From NCBI GenBank assembly GCA_030680855.1, contig JAUXUN010000068.1:1-64000 (forward strand): a DNA stretch of 64,000 nt, written 5' to 3'. Positions within the stretch are counted from its first letter, which is position 1. Each line of letters starts with the position of its first letter. The notes beneath the pieces were generated by a model. The model was not told the origin of the DNA. It was given only the letters and a program-made list of their open reading frames with translations, and searched no databases. The position numbers and the translations under genes were made by a program. This DNA comes from Aestuariivirga sp. Its GTDB lineage: Bacteria; Pseudomonadota; Alphaproteobacteria; Rhizobiales; Aestuariivirgaceae. Shown here one piece after another: positions 1-9,330 of this stretch.

Positions 1-14
1 GTAAGGGTACTCAT
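1..14 (-). CDS. 5' end of an unidentified gene running off the left edge
   Basis: A leftward ATG preceded by an AAGGAG ribosome binding site about nine bases upstream starts a reading frame (Met-Ser-Thr-Leu) that leaves the window after four codons. A perfect FNR-type 14-mer lies about 70 bases upstream, a normal distance for an activator site. No product can be named from four residues. The only alternative leftward frame here, of 85 codons, has no recognisable content and would cover this promoter region, so I prefer the short start. Confidence 0.5.
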
Positions 15-83
15 CGCAGTAGTCTCCTTTCGCCGAAGTCGATCAGCCAGCTGCCATCTGCCCAACAGAGGATTCGGTCTGCA

Positions 84-97
84 TTGATATGCATCAA
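84..97. promoter_or_regulatory. FNR/NNR-type box
   Basis: TTGAT-ATGC-ATCAA is a perfect FNR-type dyad. It sits about 70 bases before the leftward start at the window edge and about 1.1 kb from the transporter start on the other side, so it most likely serves the gene that leaves the window. The rest of the first 318 bases shows no convincing gene. Confidence 0.6.
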
Positions 98-318
98 TCG
101 GCATTGAATATTGTCTGAGCCAACTCCGTTGTATTCAAAGCAATGTGCACTTGCCCCGACTTGTCCTGCGCCCATCGACCGATCTCGCGCCAATGGCATT
201 GAATTGCAGTGGATATAATTATAAAAAAGCAACTGAGCCTCAGTTTTGTGCGCTCCGAGAGCGCACACTCGAAGTTCGATAGGGATCTGGACGGATCACG
301 TTAGCCGTTGGGCACCGC

Positions 319-1188
319 CTAAGCGCGCTGGCGAAGATACACGAACCAATAGACAGCCCCCACCATAAGGCTGCCGCCGACAAGATTGCCTATGGTCGCA
401 ACGACGATGTTATGGAACGCGCCAATTACATTCAGCTCCTGATAGGCTGCCGCATTTTGCCCAATCGCAGTCCAAAATTCCGGGCCAGCCAATGTCTTGA
501 TCGCGAGGCCGTAGGGAAGAAGGTAGAGATTGGCGATCGAGTGCTCGAATCCTGCAGCCACGAAGGCCGCGACGGGCGGAACAATGACCATGATTTTATC
601 GGTCGTGCTTCGCGCCCCGAACGACATCCACACGGCAAGACAGACGAGCACGTTGCAAAGTACGGCCAGGAAGAAAAGTTGCACAGTTGGCAAGGCCGAT
701 TTCGCCGAAGCGACTGCAAGCGCTGTCTTGCCGACAGTACCGCCGTTAAATCCATGTTGCCCGGCGAGGAACACCAGTGCGGCTGTGCCCACCGCGCCCG
801 CGATGTTGCCGACATAGACCAATGACCAGGCGCGCAACAGCGCACCGAGCGTAATACGCCGGCTGGCACAGGCTACAATCATCAGAGAATCGCCGGTAAA
901 CAGTTCGGCGCCACCCACAATCACCAGGATAAGTCCGAGCGAAAAGACAAGGCCGGCGAGCAGGCGCGCAACGCCCCAAGGGAGATCGCCGGCACCAGTC
1001 AGTACCACGGTCATGAACATTGCACCGAGCGCAATGAAGGCACCGGCAAGCATTCCCAGGACGATGAGCGCGAAGGCATCGCGTCCCGCCTTGGCGGCAC
1101 CGGCGGCCTCGCAGGCGAGCGCCATCTCAGGCGGCAGCAACGCTTCGATGATCGCGCTGCCGGGTGTCCTATTGGTGATTTCAGCCAT
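319..1188 (-). CDS. Formate/nitrite transporter family (FNT) channel
   Basis: The 289-residue protein has the FNT layout of six hydrophobic segments after a short soluble N-terminus, with a family-like segment near residue 95 (GAELFTGDSLM) and a late segment with VVATIGNLVGGSLMVG. Its length is normal for FocA/NirC proteins, pentameric inner-membrane channels for formate, nitrite or hydrosulfide. A GAGGTGAA site precedes the ATG. With narGHI in the same region, nitrite is the likeliest substrate, but the sequence does not separate the FocA and NirC branches. No FNR-type box was found in the short upstream region it shares with the P-type ATPase gene. Confidence 0.85.
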   Translation of the reverse strand: MAEITNRTPGSAIIEALLPPEMALACEAAGAAKAGRDAFALIVLGMLAGAFIALGAMFMTVVLTGAGDLPWGVARLLAGLVFSLGLILVIVGGAELFTGDSLMIVACASRRITLGALLRAWSLVYVGNIAGAVGTAALVFLAGQHGFNGGTVGKTALAVASAKSALPTVQLFFLAVLCNVLVCLAVWMSFGARSTTDKIMVIVPPVAAFVAAGFEHSIANLYLLPYGLAIKTLAGPEFWTAIGQNAAAYQELNVIGAFHNIVVATIGNLVGGSLMVGAVYWFVYLRQRA

Positions 1189-1387
1189 TTGTTCTTCACC
1201 TCAATCCGATACAATGGTCGAGCAATCATGGCGCCCAACCCGTGACTTATGGGTAGTTCAAAATGCCCGCAATCCAAAGCGATTTCCAGCGGCATTCAGA
1301 ATCCCAGGTTCAGGATTGTGAAGGATTTTTTTGGAAGAATCCGCAAGGCAATCCACATTTCATCCGGCTTGAGGCCGCTACAAGGCC

Positions 1388-3202
1388 CTAGCGCAGGGCC
1401 CGGAGTGCATTCAAAATGACCGCGACATCGATCGCCTCCTGAAATAGGGCGCCTTCGACAACCGAAAGGTAACCGAAGGCGGCGGCCACCATTGCTCCCA
1501 GCGACAGCGCCAGACCGACGTAGACGCTCTGCAACGCGATCGCCCGGGAGCGCTGGGCGATCTCCACCGCCTCGGCAATTCGCCCGAGTTGGTCAACGAG
1601 CAGGACCGCATCCGCAGACTCGACCGATGCCGGCGAACCTTTCACCCCCATGGAAATGCCGACGTCGGCCGCAGCGAGGGCAGGCGCGTCATTGACGCCG
1701 TCACCCGCCATCAGCACTACGCCATTGGCCCGTTCTGCAATCACCACGTCCACTTTATCGCGCGGCAGCAACTCTGGCCGGATGTGATCAACGTCAAGCT
1801 GGGCGGCGATGGCGTCAACCACAGCTCGCTGGTCGCCCGAAGCCAATACGATACGCTTGAAGCCCGCCTTGCGCAGTTGCGCCAAAGCATGCGCCGCATC
1901 GTAGCGAAGCGCGTCCGCCAGAATAAGATAGCCGGCGAGATGACCGTCGACCGCCACCGCCACGATGACTGACCCTGGAGGGGCGGCGGGCTTTTGCATG
2001 GCGCGAAGCTTGAGTTTCTTGCGCACGAAATCGCTGCCGCCGACGATAACCCGCTTCCCGTTGACATGCCCTTCAACGCCCAAGCCACCTGTTTCCTTCG
2101 CATGGACCGGTATGCTGAGTGCGAGGCCCCGCCCGATGGCTGCCTCGACAACGGACGCGGCGATGACATGCTGGGACGCCTGATCAAGTGACGCGGCAAG
2201 GCGGAGAATCTCGTCGGGCCTGCGTCGACCCGACGTATGAACATTGACAAGAGTGGCGCGCCCTTCAGTGAGCGTACCCGTCTTGTCAATGACCAGCACC
2301 GAGGCACGTGCCAGAGTTTCGAGTACAGGCCCGCCCTTGACCAGCACGCCGCGCCGTGCGGCCTTGCTGATCCCGGAAATGACTGCAACCGGGACCGCGA
2401 GGATAAGCGGACATGGCGTCGACGAAACCAGCACCGCGAGCATACGCAGATGGTCGCCGGTTACAATCCACGTACCACCTGCGAGAAGCACGGTCAGCGC
2501 CAGGAACCACAAGGCAAAACGATCGGCGAGCCGCACCATGGGCGCCTTCGCCTCCTGCGCCGCCTGAACCAGGCGCACGATGCCTGAATAGGTGCTCTGC
2601 GATGCGGGCCGAATGGTGATGACGTCAAAGGCCGTGTCGAGGCTGGATGAGCCGCTCAGCACTTCGTCACCGATATTGCGATACACCGGAACAGATTCGC
2701 CCGTGAGGATGGACTGGTCAAGAAGGGCCTTGCCGCTTGCCACCTTGCCGTCGACAGGCACGATCTCCCCCTGCCGCACAAGGATGCGATCACCCGGCAC
2801 AAGCTTCTCGATGCGCACCTCGACGAGTTGTCCGTCAAAATACCGCAGCGCCTTCGTGGGGGCGCGGCCGAGCAGCGCGTTCATTTCCGCGCGGGCCCGT
2901 GCCTCGGCAAAGTTTTCCAGCAACTGGCCGCCGGAATACATAAGGGAGACGACCGCCGCGGCAAGCGTCTCGCCGAAATAGAGGGCCCCAGACATTGACA
3001 GGGCCGCCACAATGTCGAGACCAAATTCACCCCGCCACAGTGACGTTAATATCTCCCGCGCGAGGAACAGAAGAATGACTGTGGCTGCAAGTCCCCAAAA
3101 CGTGTGTTGCAGCGCACTCATGCCAAAGTAGGGCGCCAGGAACCCCGCCCCCAGCCCGGCGGCAGAAACAATAACCAACAGCAATTTGAGACGGTTCAGC
3201 AC
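1388..3202 (-). CDS. Heavy-metal P1B-type ATPase with a TPC motif
   Basis: A 604-residue P-type ATPase with the phosphorylation motif DKTGTLT, the hinge motif GDGVNDAP and a membrane metal-site motif T-P-C-P. It begins directly with membrane helices and has no N-terminal heavy-metal-associated domain, so it is short for the family. TPC replaces the CPC (Cu, Zn) or SPC (Co, Zn) signatures, so the metal cannot be assigned from the motif; export of a divalent transition metal is an inference. An FNR-type box about 90 bases upstream is shared with the divergent site-2 protease gene. This kind of ATPase recurs beside CBS-domain proteins in low-oxygen regulons. Confidence 0.85.
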   Translation of the reverse strand: MLNRLKLLLVIVSAAGLGAGFLAPYFGMSALQHTFWGLAATVILLFLAREILTSLWRGEFGLDIVAALSMSGALYFGETLAAAVVSLMYSGGQLLENFAEARARAEMNALLGRAPTKALRYFDGQLVEVRIEKLVPGDRILVRQGEIVPVDGKVASGKALLDQSILTGESVPVYRNIGDEVLSGSSSLDTAFDVITIRPASQSTYSGIVRLVQAAQEAKAPMVRLADRFALWFLALTVLLAGGTWIVTGDHLRMLAVLVSSTPCPLILAVPVAVISGISKAARRGVLVKGGPVLETLARASVLVIDKTGTLTEGRATLVNVHTSGRRRPDEILRLAASLDQASQHVIAASVVEAAIGRGLALSIPVHAKETGGLGVEGHVNGKRVIVGGSDFVRKKLKLRAMQKPAAPPGSVIVAVAVDGHLAGYLILADALRYDAAHALAQLRKAGFKRIVLASGDQRAVVDAIAAQLDVDHIRPELLPRDKVDVVIAERANGVVLMAGDGVNDAPALAAADVGISMGVKGSPASVESADAVLLVDQLGRIAEAVEIAQRSRAIALQSVYVGLALSLGAMVAAAFGYLSVVEGALFQEAIDVAVILNALRALR

Positions 3203-3290
3203 ATCACAGCCTTCAACTCCAATTCACCAGGCGCCCGGATCGTTGAAGACGAATTTGCCGACTTATGCACGTACCGGCAAGGCCATAGCA

Positions 3291-3304
3291 TTGATGTCAA
3301 TCAA
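3291..3304. promoter_or_regulatory. FNR/NNR-type box between ATPase and site-2 protease
   Basis: TTGAT-GTCA-ATCAA is a perfect dyad between two divergent genes, about 90 bases from the ATPase start and about 70 from the protease start. It could serve both directions. Confidence 0.7.
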
Positions 3305-3371
3305 CTATTCATCGAGTTTATTGCCATAAAATAATAGAAGCAGATGAGGAGCAACAGGAGAGGCCGGAAAG

Positions 3372-4466
3372 ATGCAGTGGTCGCTTACCATCGGACGGAT
3401 AGCCGGAACAGCAATCCGCATTCACATAACTTTCCTTCTGTTTTTGGTATGGATAGCGGCAAGTGACTACGCAAGCGGTGGTCTTGACGCGGCAAAGTTG
3501 TCAATTGTTTTTGTCCTGCTGGTTTTTGCCTGTGTCGTGGCGCATGAATTTGGGCATATTCTTACCGCGAGAAGCTTTGGCATAAAGACGCCCGAGGTCA
3601 CGTTGCTTCCCATCGGCGGCGTGGCCAATATGGAACGCATTCCGGAAGAGCCCTGGCAGGAACTGTTGGTGGCCATTGCAGGTCCTATGGTCAATGTAGT
3701 GATCGCCGGCCTGCTGATTGTTACGGGTGGGTTTGCTGTCGCAGACCTACAGTCCATCGTTCTTGAGAACACTACCCTTGTGCAAAGCCTTGCCCTCATA
3801 AACATCTCGCTCGTCGTCTTCAATTTGATACCTGCCTTTCCAATGGATGGGGGCAGGGTGTTGCGGGCCTTGCTTGCCATGCGGCTTGGAGCGCAGCGGG
3901 CAACGGAGATTGCCGCTAAATTTGGTCAGTTTTTTGCTTTTCTGTTTGTTGCCACCGGGTTGTTCTTAAATCCAATGCTCGTTCTTATTGGCATGTTCAT
4001 TTACCTCGCTGCCATGTCAGAACTCCAGGCCAACTCCCTGCGCTGGTTTGCACGTGACCTCACGGTGGCAGAAGGCATGGAGCGATCGGTGCGCAGCTTG
4101 TTCGAAAGTGCCTTGCTATCCGAGGCGGTTGAGGCACTGCTCGCCAGTTCCCAACGGGTCTTCCCTGTGATTAATGGGGTGGGGAAGCCAGTAGGCCTGC
4201 TTGATCGGGATGACTTGGTGCTTGGCCTCAAAGAAAAGGGGCCCGATGCGGCAGTCTCCTTGGTCATGCGGAAGCCAACCGTGATCGGCCGTGCATTGCC
4301 ACTCAACGATGCCGTCTCAGGCATGAACCGCCAGGGTTTGAGGTCTCAGGTTGTTGTGGATGGTGGCGGCCATCTCGTTGGCATGCTTACGCTTGAAAAT
4401 GTGGCCGAGATGATGATGATCCACGCCATACGGCCCGAATGGAAATTTTTGAGCCACGAAAAGTGA
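3372..4466 (+). CDS. Site-2 protease family (M50) metalloprotease with C-terminal CBS domains
   Basis: 364 residues. The N-terminal half is an intramembrane metalloprotease: the zinc motif H-E-F-G-H lies near residue 58 and the second site P-M-D-G-G near residue 157, both within hydrophobic segments. The C-terminal ~130 residues are soluble and resemble a pair of CBS modules (for example VMRKPTVIGRALPLNDAV). CBS-containing M50 proteins (Rip3 type) usually cleave membrane-bound substrates and may sense adenine nucleotides; the substrate here is unknown. An AACAGGAG site lies upstream of the ATG. It is divergent from the P-type ATPase under a shared FNR-type box. Confidence 0.88.
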   Translation: MQWSLTIGRIAGTAIRIHITFLLFLVWIAASDYASGGLDAAKLSIVFVLLVFACVVAHEFGHILTARSFGIKTPEVTLLPIGGVANMERIPEEPWQELLVAIAGPMVNVVIAGLLIVTGGFAVADLQSIVLENTTLVQSLALINISLVVFNLIPAFPMDGGRVLRALLAMRLGAQRATEIAAKFGQFFAFLFVATGLFLNPMLVLIGMFIYLAAMSELQANSLRWFARDLTVAEGMERSVRSLFESALLSEAVEALLASSQRVFPVINGVGKPVGLLDRDDLVLGLKEKGPDAAVSLVMRKPTVIGRALPLNDAVSGMNRQGLRSQVVVDGGGHLVGMLTLENVAEMMMIHAIRPEWKFLSHEK

Positions 4467-4500
4467 ATTTTATCGTGACGCTGCCACGGGAAAAAGCCAA

Positions 4501-4965
4501 ATGCGAGCTATGGTGCTTCATCGCCCGGGAGAGAAGCTGCAACTAGAAGATGTTCCTGATCCAGAGCCGGGAGGGGGTCGGATTCTCATTGTCGTCGAAG
4601 CCTGTTGTGTATGTAGAGCCGATCTCCATATTGACGACGGTGACCTGAACCAACCCAAACTTCCGCTTGTTCCAGGGCATGAAATTGTCGGTAGAATAGT
4701 CCGCATCGGAAAAGAAGTTGTGGGGTTTAAGACCGGCATCCGGGTGGGTGTGCTCTGGCCTGGCTACACCTGCGGGAATTGTTTGTATTGCGAGATTGGC
4801 CGTGAAAATCTCTGTGATAACGCGCGTTTTACTGGCTACGCTCTCAATGGTGGTTATGCCGAGCTCTGCGATCATCCATTCCTCGTGTTGTGGACTATTC
4901 CCGGACCCAGTCGCAGTTCAGATATTCAACGACCACACACGTGCATGATAGGTGTTTTTCCATAA
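4501..4965 (+). pseudogene. Truncated zinc-dependent alcohol dehydrogenase
   Basis: The first ~125 residues match the GroES-like catalytic domain of medium-chain zinc alcohol dehydrogenases: a CxxCRADLH segment, VPGHEIVGR, and a structural-zinc cysteine cluster (C-G-N-C-x-x-C-x(7)-C). Homology then stops and the frame continues ~25 unrelated residues to a stop. The whole nucleotide-binding domain, about 200 residues, is missing, so the protein cannot be an active dehydrogenase. The break point lies just before pstB, which suggests a deletion fused two unrelated segments. One of several decayed genes in this stress region. Confidence 0.8.
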
Positions 4966-5045
4966 TTCTCACTTGTGCCAGATCAATGCTGGAAGAATTT
5001 ACCTTCGTCAATTTGCGAGTCCGTTTAGGAAACAGATCCTTGAAG

Positions 5046-5867
5046 ATGAATACGCTCAACAGCAATCGGCTAACGTTCGGCAACGGCCATCACCATGCGA
5101 CGAACCATGTAAAGATAGAGATCAGCGCCCTCAACTTGTGGTATGACTACGGTAGCTTACATGCGCTCAAAAATGTTAATCTGATGATATACGACCGCGA
5201 GGTAACTGCCTTCATCGGCCCTTCTGGCTGCGGAAAATCGACACTTCTTAAATGTCTCAACCGCATCAGTGAAACCATACCCGGTGTAAAGATCACCGGC
5301 GACATTTTGCTCGATGGCATGAGTATCCATGACAAGGCAATTGAGGCTTGCAGACTGCGTCGCCGTTTCGGCTGGGTGGCACAGCAACCAAATCCATTTC
5401 CACGCTCTGTCTATGAGAATGTGGCTTATGGTGCGCGCATTAATGGCATCGTCACTGAGCGCAAGGACATGGACGCCTTCGTCGAAGGCTGCCTGCGTGC
5501 GGCCGACCTCTGGGACGAAGTGAAGGACCGGCTTTGGGAGTCAGGCACGCGGCTGTCGGGCGGCCAGCAGCAGCGTTTGTGCATCGCGCGTGCGTTGTCG
5601 ACAAAACCCGACGTCATTCTGATGGACGAACCTTGTTCGGCGCTCGATCCGAATGCCACGGCCCGCGTCGAAGAGCTGATTGATGAATTGCGCAAGAACC
5701 ACGCAATCGTAATAGTCACACACAACATGCAGCAGGCGTCCCGCGTTTCGCAGCTGGTGGCTTATTTCCACCTCGGTGAACTGATTGAGACTGGTAATAC
5801 GGAAGAGGTCATGCTGCGACCAAAGACACGAATGTGCAGTGACTATGTAACAGGCCGCTTCGGCTAG
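5046..5867 (+). CDS. pstB: Phosphate-import ABC transporter ATPase, PstB type, encoded alone
   Basis: 273 residues from the chosen ATG. Walker A is G-P-S-G-C-G-K-S-T, the signature is LSGGQQQRLCIARAL and Walker B is VILMDEPCSALDP, with the PstB-specific stretches TFIGPSGCGKST-like and KCLNRISE. PstB normally drives PstSCA phosphate import, yet no pstS, pstC, pstA or phoU lies nearby. Longer upstream extensions exist in frame but lack family similarity; the chosen start removes them. The gene follows directly on a truncated dehydrogenase. It may supply ATPase to a transporter encoded elsewhere, or be a leftover copy. Confidence 0.85.
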   Translation: MNTLNSNRLTFGNGHHHATNHVKIEISALNLWYDYGSLHALKNVNLMIYDREVTAFIGPSGCGKSTLLKCLNRISETIPGVKITGDILLDGMSIHDKAIEACRLRRRFGWVAQQPNPFPRSVYENVAYGARINGIVTERKDMDAFVEGCLRAADLWDEVKDRLWESGTRLSGGQQQRLCIARALSTKPDVILMDEPCSALDPNATARVEELIDELRKNHAIVIVTHNMQQASRVSQLVAYFHLGELIETGNTEEVMLRPKTRMCSDYVTGRFG

Positions 5868-6071
5868 ATGTAAAACGTGATAAATGTGTTTGCGGTATCT
5901 GAATAGAATCACTCCGAGAGGCGTTTCCAAGGCAACAGTCTCAATCACTTTGCTCATTCATTTCCGATGTGGGCATTCAATTGCGGTAAAACGCAAATCA
6001 CAGTAATTTCCGTTTCTGCCCTAACCGGACGTTTCTACCCTATAGTGGCAAGAATCGACGACTATCTCTGA

Positions 6072-6689
6072 CTACCAAGTCTCCGCTTCCCGCAATTCCG
6101 CAAAGAGTGCCCCAAAATCACCCTTGGAGCGGTTGAGCACGTCACTGAAACGCTTCTTCGTAGCGATCGTCAGCCACACCCCTTTAACATTGATGTCACT
6201 GATCTTGTAACCGCCACCCGCCGGAACGAGGCGCCACCTGACCTGTTCGCGGCCGCCACCCTTCTGCCTGATCGCACTCACAATTGTAATGAATCTGCCT
6301 TGCTTGGACGTGGAAATGATTTGCAGTTCGGAACCCTTGAAATCGTCTACATAATAGACAAACAGCGCCGCCGCATAATTGTTGAACAGGGCGTAGAATT
6401 CATTCCTGTCGCCAGGCGGCAGTTTCTTCTGATAGGGACCAAGCGCAAAATTGGCAATGGTACGAAGGTTGACGTAGCGGCTCAATAGGGAACTAAACCT
6501 GTTACGCAATGCCGTTCCTTTGACGCCGCTGTTTGCCAATAACATGACTTCATTAGAAATTTTCCTAACATACGACTCAGCCGGGCTGATGGCTGCGGCG
6601 ACGCAACTTGTATTTCCGACAATTGCCGTTCCAAAGATTAAGGCCGCAAATTCCCTGCGGGTGATATGGGGACTTGACGCGCGGGTCAT
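6072..6689 (-). CDS. MlaC/Ttg2D-type phospholipid-binding periplasmic protein
   Basis: 205 residues. The N-terminus has a signal sequence with a twin-arginine-like pair (T-R-R-E-F) followed by a hydrophobic stretch, so Tat or Sec export is likely. The body has the features of the MlaC/toluene-tolerance family: an FxxLLSRYVNLRTIANFALG-like segment and a YKISDINVKGVWLT segment near the C-terminus. Family members shuttle phospholipids between outer and inner membrane with MlaFEDB, but no mlaDEF genes are present here. It may be a solitary paralogue. About 600 bases of mostly non-coding DNA lie between it and ftsH. Confidence 0.75.
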   Translation of the reverse strand: MTRASSPHITRREFAALIFGTAIVGNTSCVAAAISPAESYVRKISNEVMLLANSGVKGTALRNRFSSLLSRYVNLRTIANFALGPYQKKLPPGDRNEFYALFNNYAAALFVYYVDDFKGSELQIISTSKQGRFITIVSAIRQKGGGREQVRWRLVPAGGGYKISDINVKGVWLTIATKKRFSDVLNRSKGDFGALFAELREAETW

Positions 6690-6837
6690 TTAACCTCTCC
6701 AAGCAATGCTCCTAAGTTAGCACCGGGGTCATTATAGGTATTCCAAATTGCTGCGTAACGATTATTTAGCGTGGGCGCTGAGGATACGCTTCAGCCAACC
6801 GAAAGTTATTCAGTCATTGGCTATTGTGGTTATGTAT

Positions 6838-7040
6838 TGAGGGCTCCCGTGAAGTATCATGACGGCGTACCTTCCGCTGGGGCTGCGAGTGATTTCTAAT
6901 AGACAAGAGTAGCCTTTTGCATTCTTACGCAAGGATGCGGCCACCACTTCATTGTTATTTAAATGCTGAGTTGCCAGCCGCTGTAGCAGCGTTGTACTGC
7001 GAGTTCGATTTGGACCCTCTGGGCAGTTTTTATTTCACAA
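6838..7040 (-). other. Open frame without a start codon in the 6690-7310 gap
   Basis: This 620-base gap has no ORF with a proper start. On the minus strand one frame stays open for about 66 codons and looks protein-like (contains YSCLLEITRSPSGRYAV) but has no usable start codon and no family I recognise. It may be a decayed small gene. The gap also holds the two dyads listed separately. Confidence 0.25.
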
Positions 7041-7041
7041 T

Positions 7042-7055
7042 GTCAATTTTTTGAC
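7042..7055. promoter_or_regulatory. Perfect inverted repeat GTCAA-N4-TTGAC
   Basis: GTCAA-TTTT-TTGAC is a perfect palindromic dyad about 255 bases before the ftsH start. Its half-sites are the outward-facing version of an FNR half-site, so it is not itself an FNR box. Its role is unknown. Confidence 0.3.
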
Positions 7056-7173
7056 CCAAACCGGACATCGCGGGTTTGGCGAGTGGCGTCAACCGACGCA
7101 CCAGACCCATTCCTTCTCGACGAGAGGTCATGCATGCAATAATCTCTCACAGTGTTTGGTACAAAATATCGGG

Positions 7174-7201
7174 CAGGCTAGGGTCAGGCTGACCCTGCCT
7201 G
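7174..7201. promoter_or_regulatory. Strong hairpin or operator dyad upstream of ftsH
   Basis: CAGGC-T-AGGGTCA, a GGC loop, then TGACCCT-GCCTG: a twelve-base-pair stem with one bulged base and a three-base loop, about 110 bases before the ftsH start codon. No T-tract follows, so an operator or a leader hairpin is likelier than a terminator. Confidence 0.45.
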
Positions 7202-7310
7202 TGATGGCATTGTTGTAGGTCATGGTAGTGTTGTCCAATCTATTTCGATAGTAATAGCCTTGGTCGTTCAGTTGACGGCGCGCCGGGGATATTTTTGGGA
7301 GGAACGGAAT

Positions 7311-9191
7311 ATGGGCAATCATGGGGCGCCTCCAAGCCCTTCCGGGCCTCCCTTTGTGACGCAACTGCTATGGCTGGTCCCCTTCGGGCTGATTGTGATC
7401 ATTTTGATTTCAATGCTAACACCGGGCATTTCTCCAACGACCAGGGCTGTGCCCTACAGTGAGATCAAGGCATTGATTCGGGAGGGGCGTGTCAGCGAGG
7501 CGACGCTTCAGGCCACAGCGATCATCGTAATCCTGGGAACCAAGAGTGGCGGAGACGTGGAACGAGTTCGCGCCATTACGCCGCAACAGCCCGATCCAAC
7601 GCTGCTGCCGCTCTTGGAGGAGATGGGCGTTGCGATCACGGCGCAGGCTCCTTCAGAGCAGTCAATCTTACTCTACTTTCTGCCTTGGATACTGATCATG
7701 GGGCTATATTTCTGGCTAATTCGCCGGACGTCGGGTGGTGTTAGCGATCTTCCCGGCGGCATCGGTGACTTTCTGAGTGGACGCTCGTCCAAGCCCACGA
7801 AACCAGTACGGAAGATCACATTTGCCGATGTCGCAGGCCAAGACGAGGCTAAGAATGAGGTGTCGGAACTGGTCGAATTCTTGCGCGATCCAGAACGGTT
7901 TCAGAAGGTGGGAGCCACGGTGCCACATGGCGTGTTGCTGATGGGGCCACCGGGCACCGGCAAGACGCTCCTGGCGCGGGCACTTGCAGGCGAGGCGGAT
8001 GTTCCGTTCTTTTCCACCTCGGGTTCGGAATTCATCGAGGTCTTCGTGGGAGTCGGCGCCGGCCGGGTCCGCAAAATGTTCGAGGAGGCGCGCAAGCAAG
8101 CCCCTTCCATCATCTTCATTGACGAGTTGGACAGTATCGGGCGTACCCGGGGTACCGGCCTGGGTGGAGGAAACGATGAACGCGAGCAGACACTGAACCA
8201 AATCCTTGCCGAATTGGATGGGTTCGCGGCGCGTGAGGCGGTGGTGGTTTTGGCCGCGACGAACCGCCCCGATGTCCTCGACCCGGCTTTGCTGCGTCCT
8301 GGTCGGTTTGACCGGCACGTGACGCTGTCACTGCCCGACAAGGTCGCCCGGCGCGCTATCCTTGATGTGCATGTCAAGGGTCTGCCGCTGCGGCGGGATG
8401 TCGATCTGGATGAGGTGGCCGCGGGAACGCCGGGCTTTTCCGGGGCGGACCTGAAGAATCTGCTGAACGAGGCCGCGATCACTGCGGCGCGCCGATCCGC
8501 GTCGGATATCACGTCGGCTGATCTGGACGAGGCGCGTGACAAGGTGATGATGGGGACCGTACGTACGCTGGCTATCCAACCTGAGGAAAAACATCGCCTC
8601 GCCGTCCACGAGGCCGGCCATACCGCGGCAGCCTTCTACAATCCCGGCGCTGACCCGCTTTACAAGGTGACGATTATTCCACGCGGCCGCAGTCTTGGTA
8701 GCACCCATACGCTGCCGGAAAATGATCGTCATACCTTGCCTGAAGGATATCTGCGGGTGCAACTGACCACCTATCTGGCAGGACGGGTGGCAGAAAAGCT
8801 ATTGCTCGGCTCGGTCAGTTCGGGCGCTGATGACGACATCCGGCGCGCAACGGCGGTGGCGCGGTCGATGGTTGCCCGCTGGGGCATGGACCCCGGGATC
8901 GGTCCGGTGGACTTGCGCGAAAGTGAGGATCATCCGTTCCTCGGCCAACAGATTGCTCAACCCCGAAGCTTTGCCGATGAGACCGCAGCTCGCGTGGATC
9001 TGGCAGTAATGGGACTGCTACATCATGCAGAAGAACAGGCGACTCAATTGATAGAAAATCATCTCGCGCAGGTTGAACAATTGGTCGCCAAGCTGGAAAC
9101 CGAGGAGACTCTGGATGCGGAAGCAATCAAGGCCTGCCTCGATCCCGACAACAAGGTCATGCCTTTCGTGAAGAAGCGCAAGAAAGTATGA
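7311..9191 (+). CDS. ftsH: FtsH-type membrane AAA+ zinc metalloprotease
   Basis: 626 residues from an ATG preceded by TGGGAGGAACG. Two N-terminal membrane helices flank a small periplasmic domain. The AAA+ domain has Walker A GPPGTGKT, a pore loop FVGVGAG (usually FVGVGAS), Walker B IIFIDELD (usually FIDEID) and an arginine-finger region ALLRPGRFDR. The protease domain has H-E-A-G-H. FtsH degrades damaged membrane proteins and regulators. The slightly divergent motifs and the stress-island context suggest an extra, acquired copy rather than the housekeeping one. A terminator-like hairpin follows. It opens a same-strand series with a small protein, CapA-like protein, NAPRTase and sigma factor. 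Confidence 0.93.
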   Translation: MGNHGAPPSPSGPPFVTQLLWLVPFGLIVIILISMLTPGISPTTRAVPYSEIKALIREGRVSEATLQATAIIVILGTKSGGDVERVRAITPQQPDPTLLPLLEEMGVAITAQAPSEQSILLYFLPWILIMGLYFWLIRRTSGGVSDLPGGIGDFLSGRSSKPTKPVRKITFADVAGQDEAKNEVSELVEFLRDPERFQKVGATVPHGVLLMGPPGTGKTLLARALAGEADVPFFSTSGSEFIEVFVGVGAGRVRKMFEEARKQAPSIIFIDELDSIGRTRGTGLGGGNDEREQTLNQILAELDGFAAREAVVVLAATNRPDVLDPALLRPGRFDRHVTLSLPDKVARRAILDVHVKGLPLRRDVDLDEVAAGTPGFSGADLKNLLNEAAITAARRSASDITSADLDEARDKVMMGTVRTLAIQPEEKHRLAVHEAGHTAAAFYNPGADPLYKVTIIPRGRSLGSTHTLPENDRHTLPEGYLRVQLTTYLAGRVAEKLLLGSVSSGADDDIRRATAVARSMVARWGMDPGIGPVDLRESEDHPFLGQQIAQPRSFADETAARVDLAVMGLLHHAEEQATQLIENHLAQVEQLVAKLETEETLDAEAIKACLDPDNKVMPFVKKRKKV

Positions 9192-9213
9192 TGCCCGCGC
9201 GTTCGGGCATTTC
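9191..9213 (+). terminator. Hairpin after ftsH
   Basis: ATGCCCG and CGGGCAT form a seven-base-pair stem with a six-base loop, followed by a short T run, overlapping the ftsH stop codon. It is a plausible weak intrinsic terminator. Confidence 0.45.
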
Positions 9214-9330
9214 GATTGGTTTCAGGTGATGCGGCCCTCGGCAAGTTGGTTGAATGTGCGCATCGGTGGTGATGAGCGGATGATTCTCGGCGCCAGTGCG
9301 GGAGCTTGAATCATGGACAACTCACGCGCA

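Noticed and set aside
11-268. 85-codon leftward frame at the left edge
   Set aside because: It contains the FNR box, has no ribosome site and no family features, and competes with a better placed start for a gene leaving the window.
1741-2388. Leftward frame of 215 codons in the P-type ATPase region
   Set aside because: It is in a different frame from a well-supported ATPase and has no family signature.
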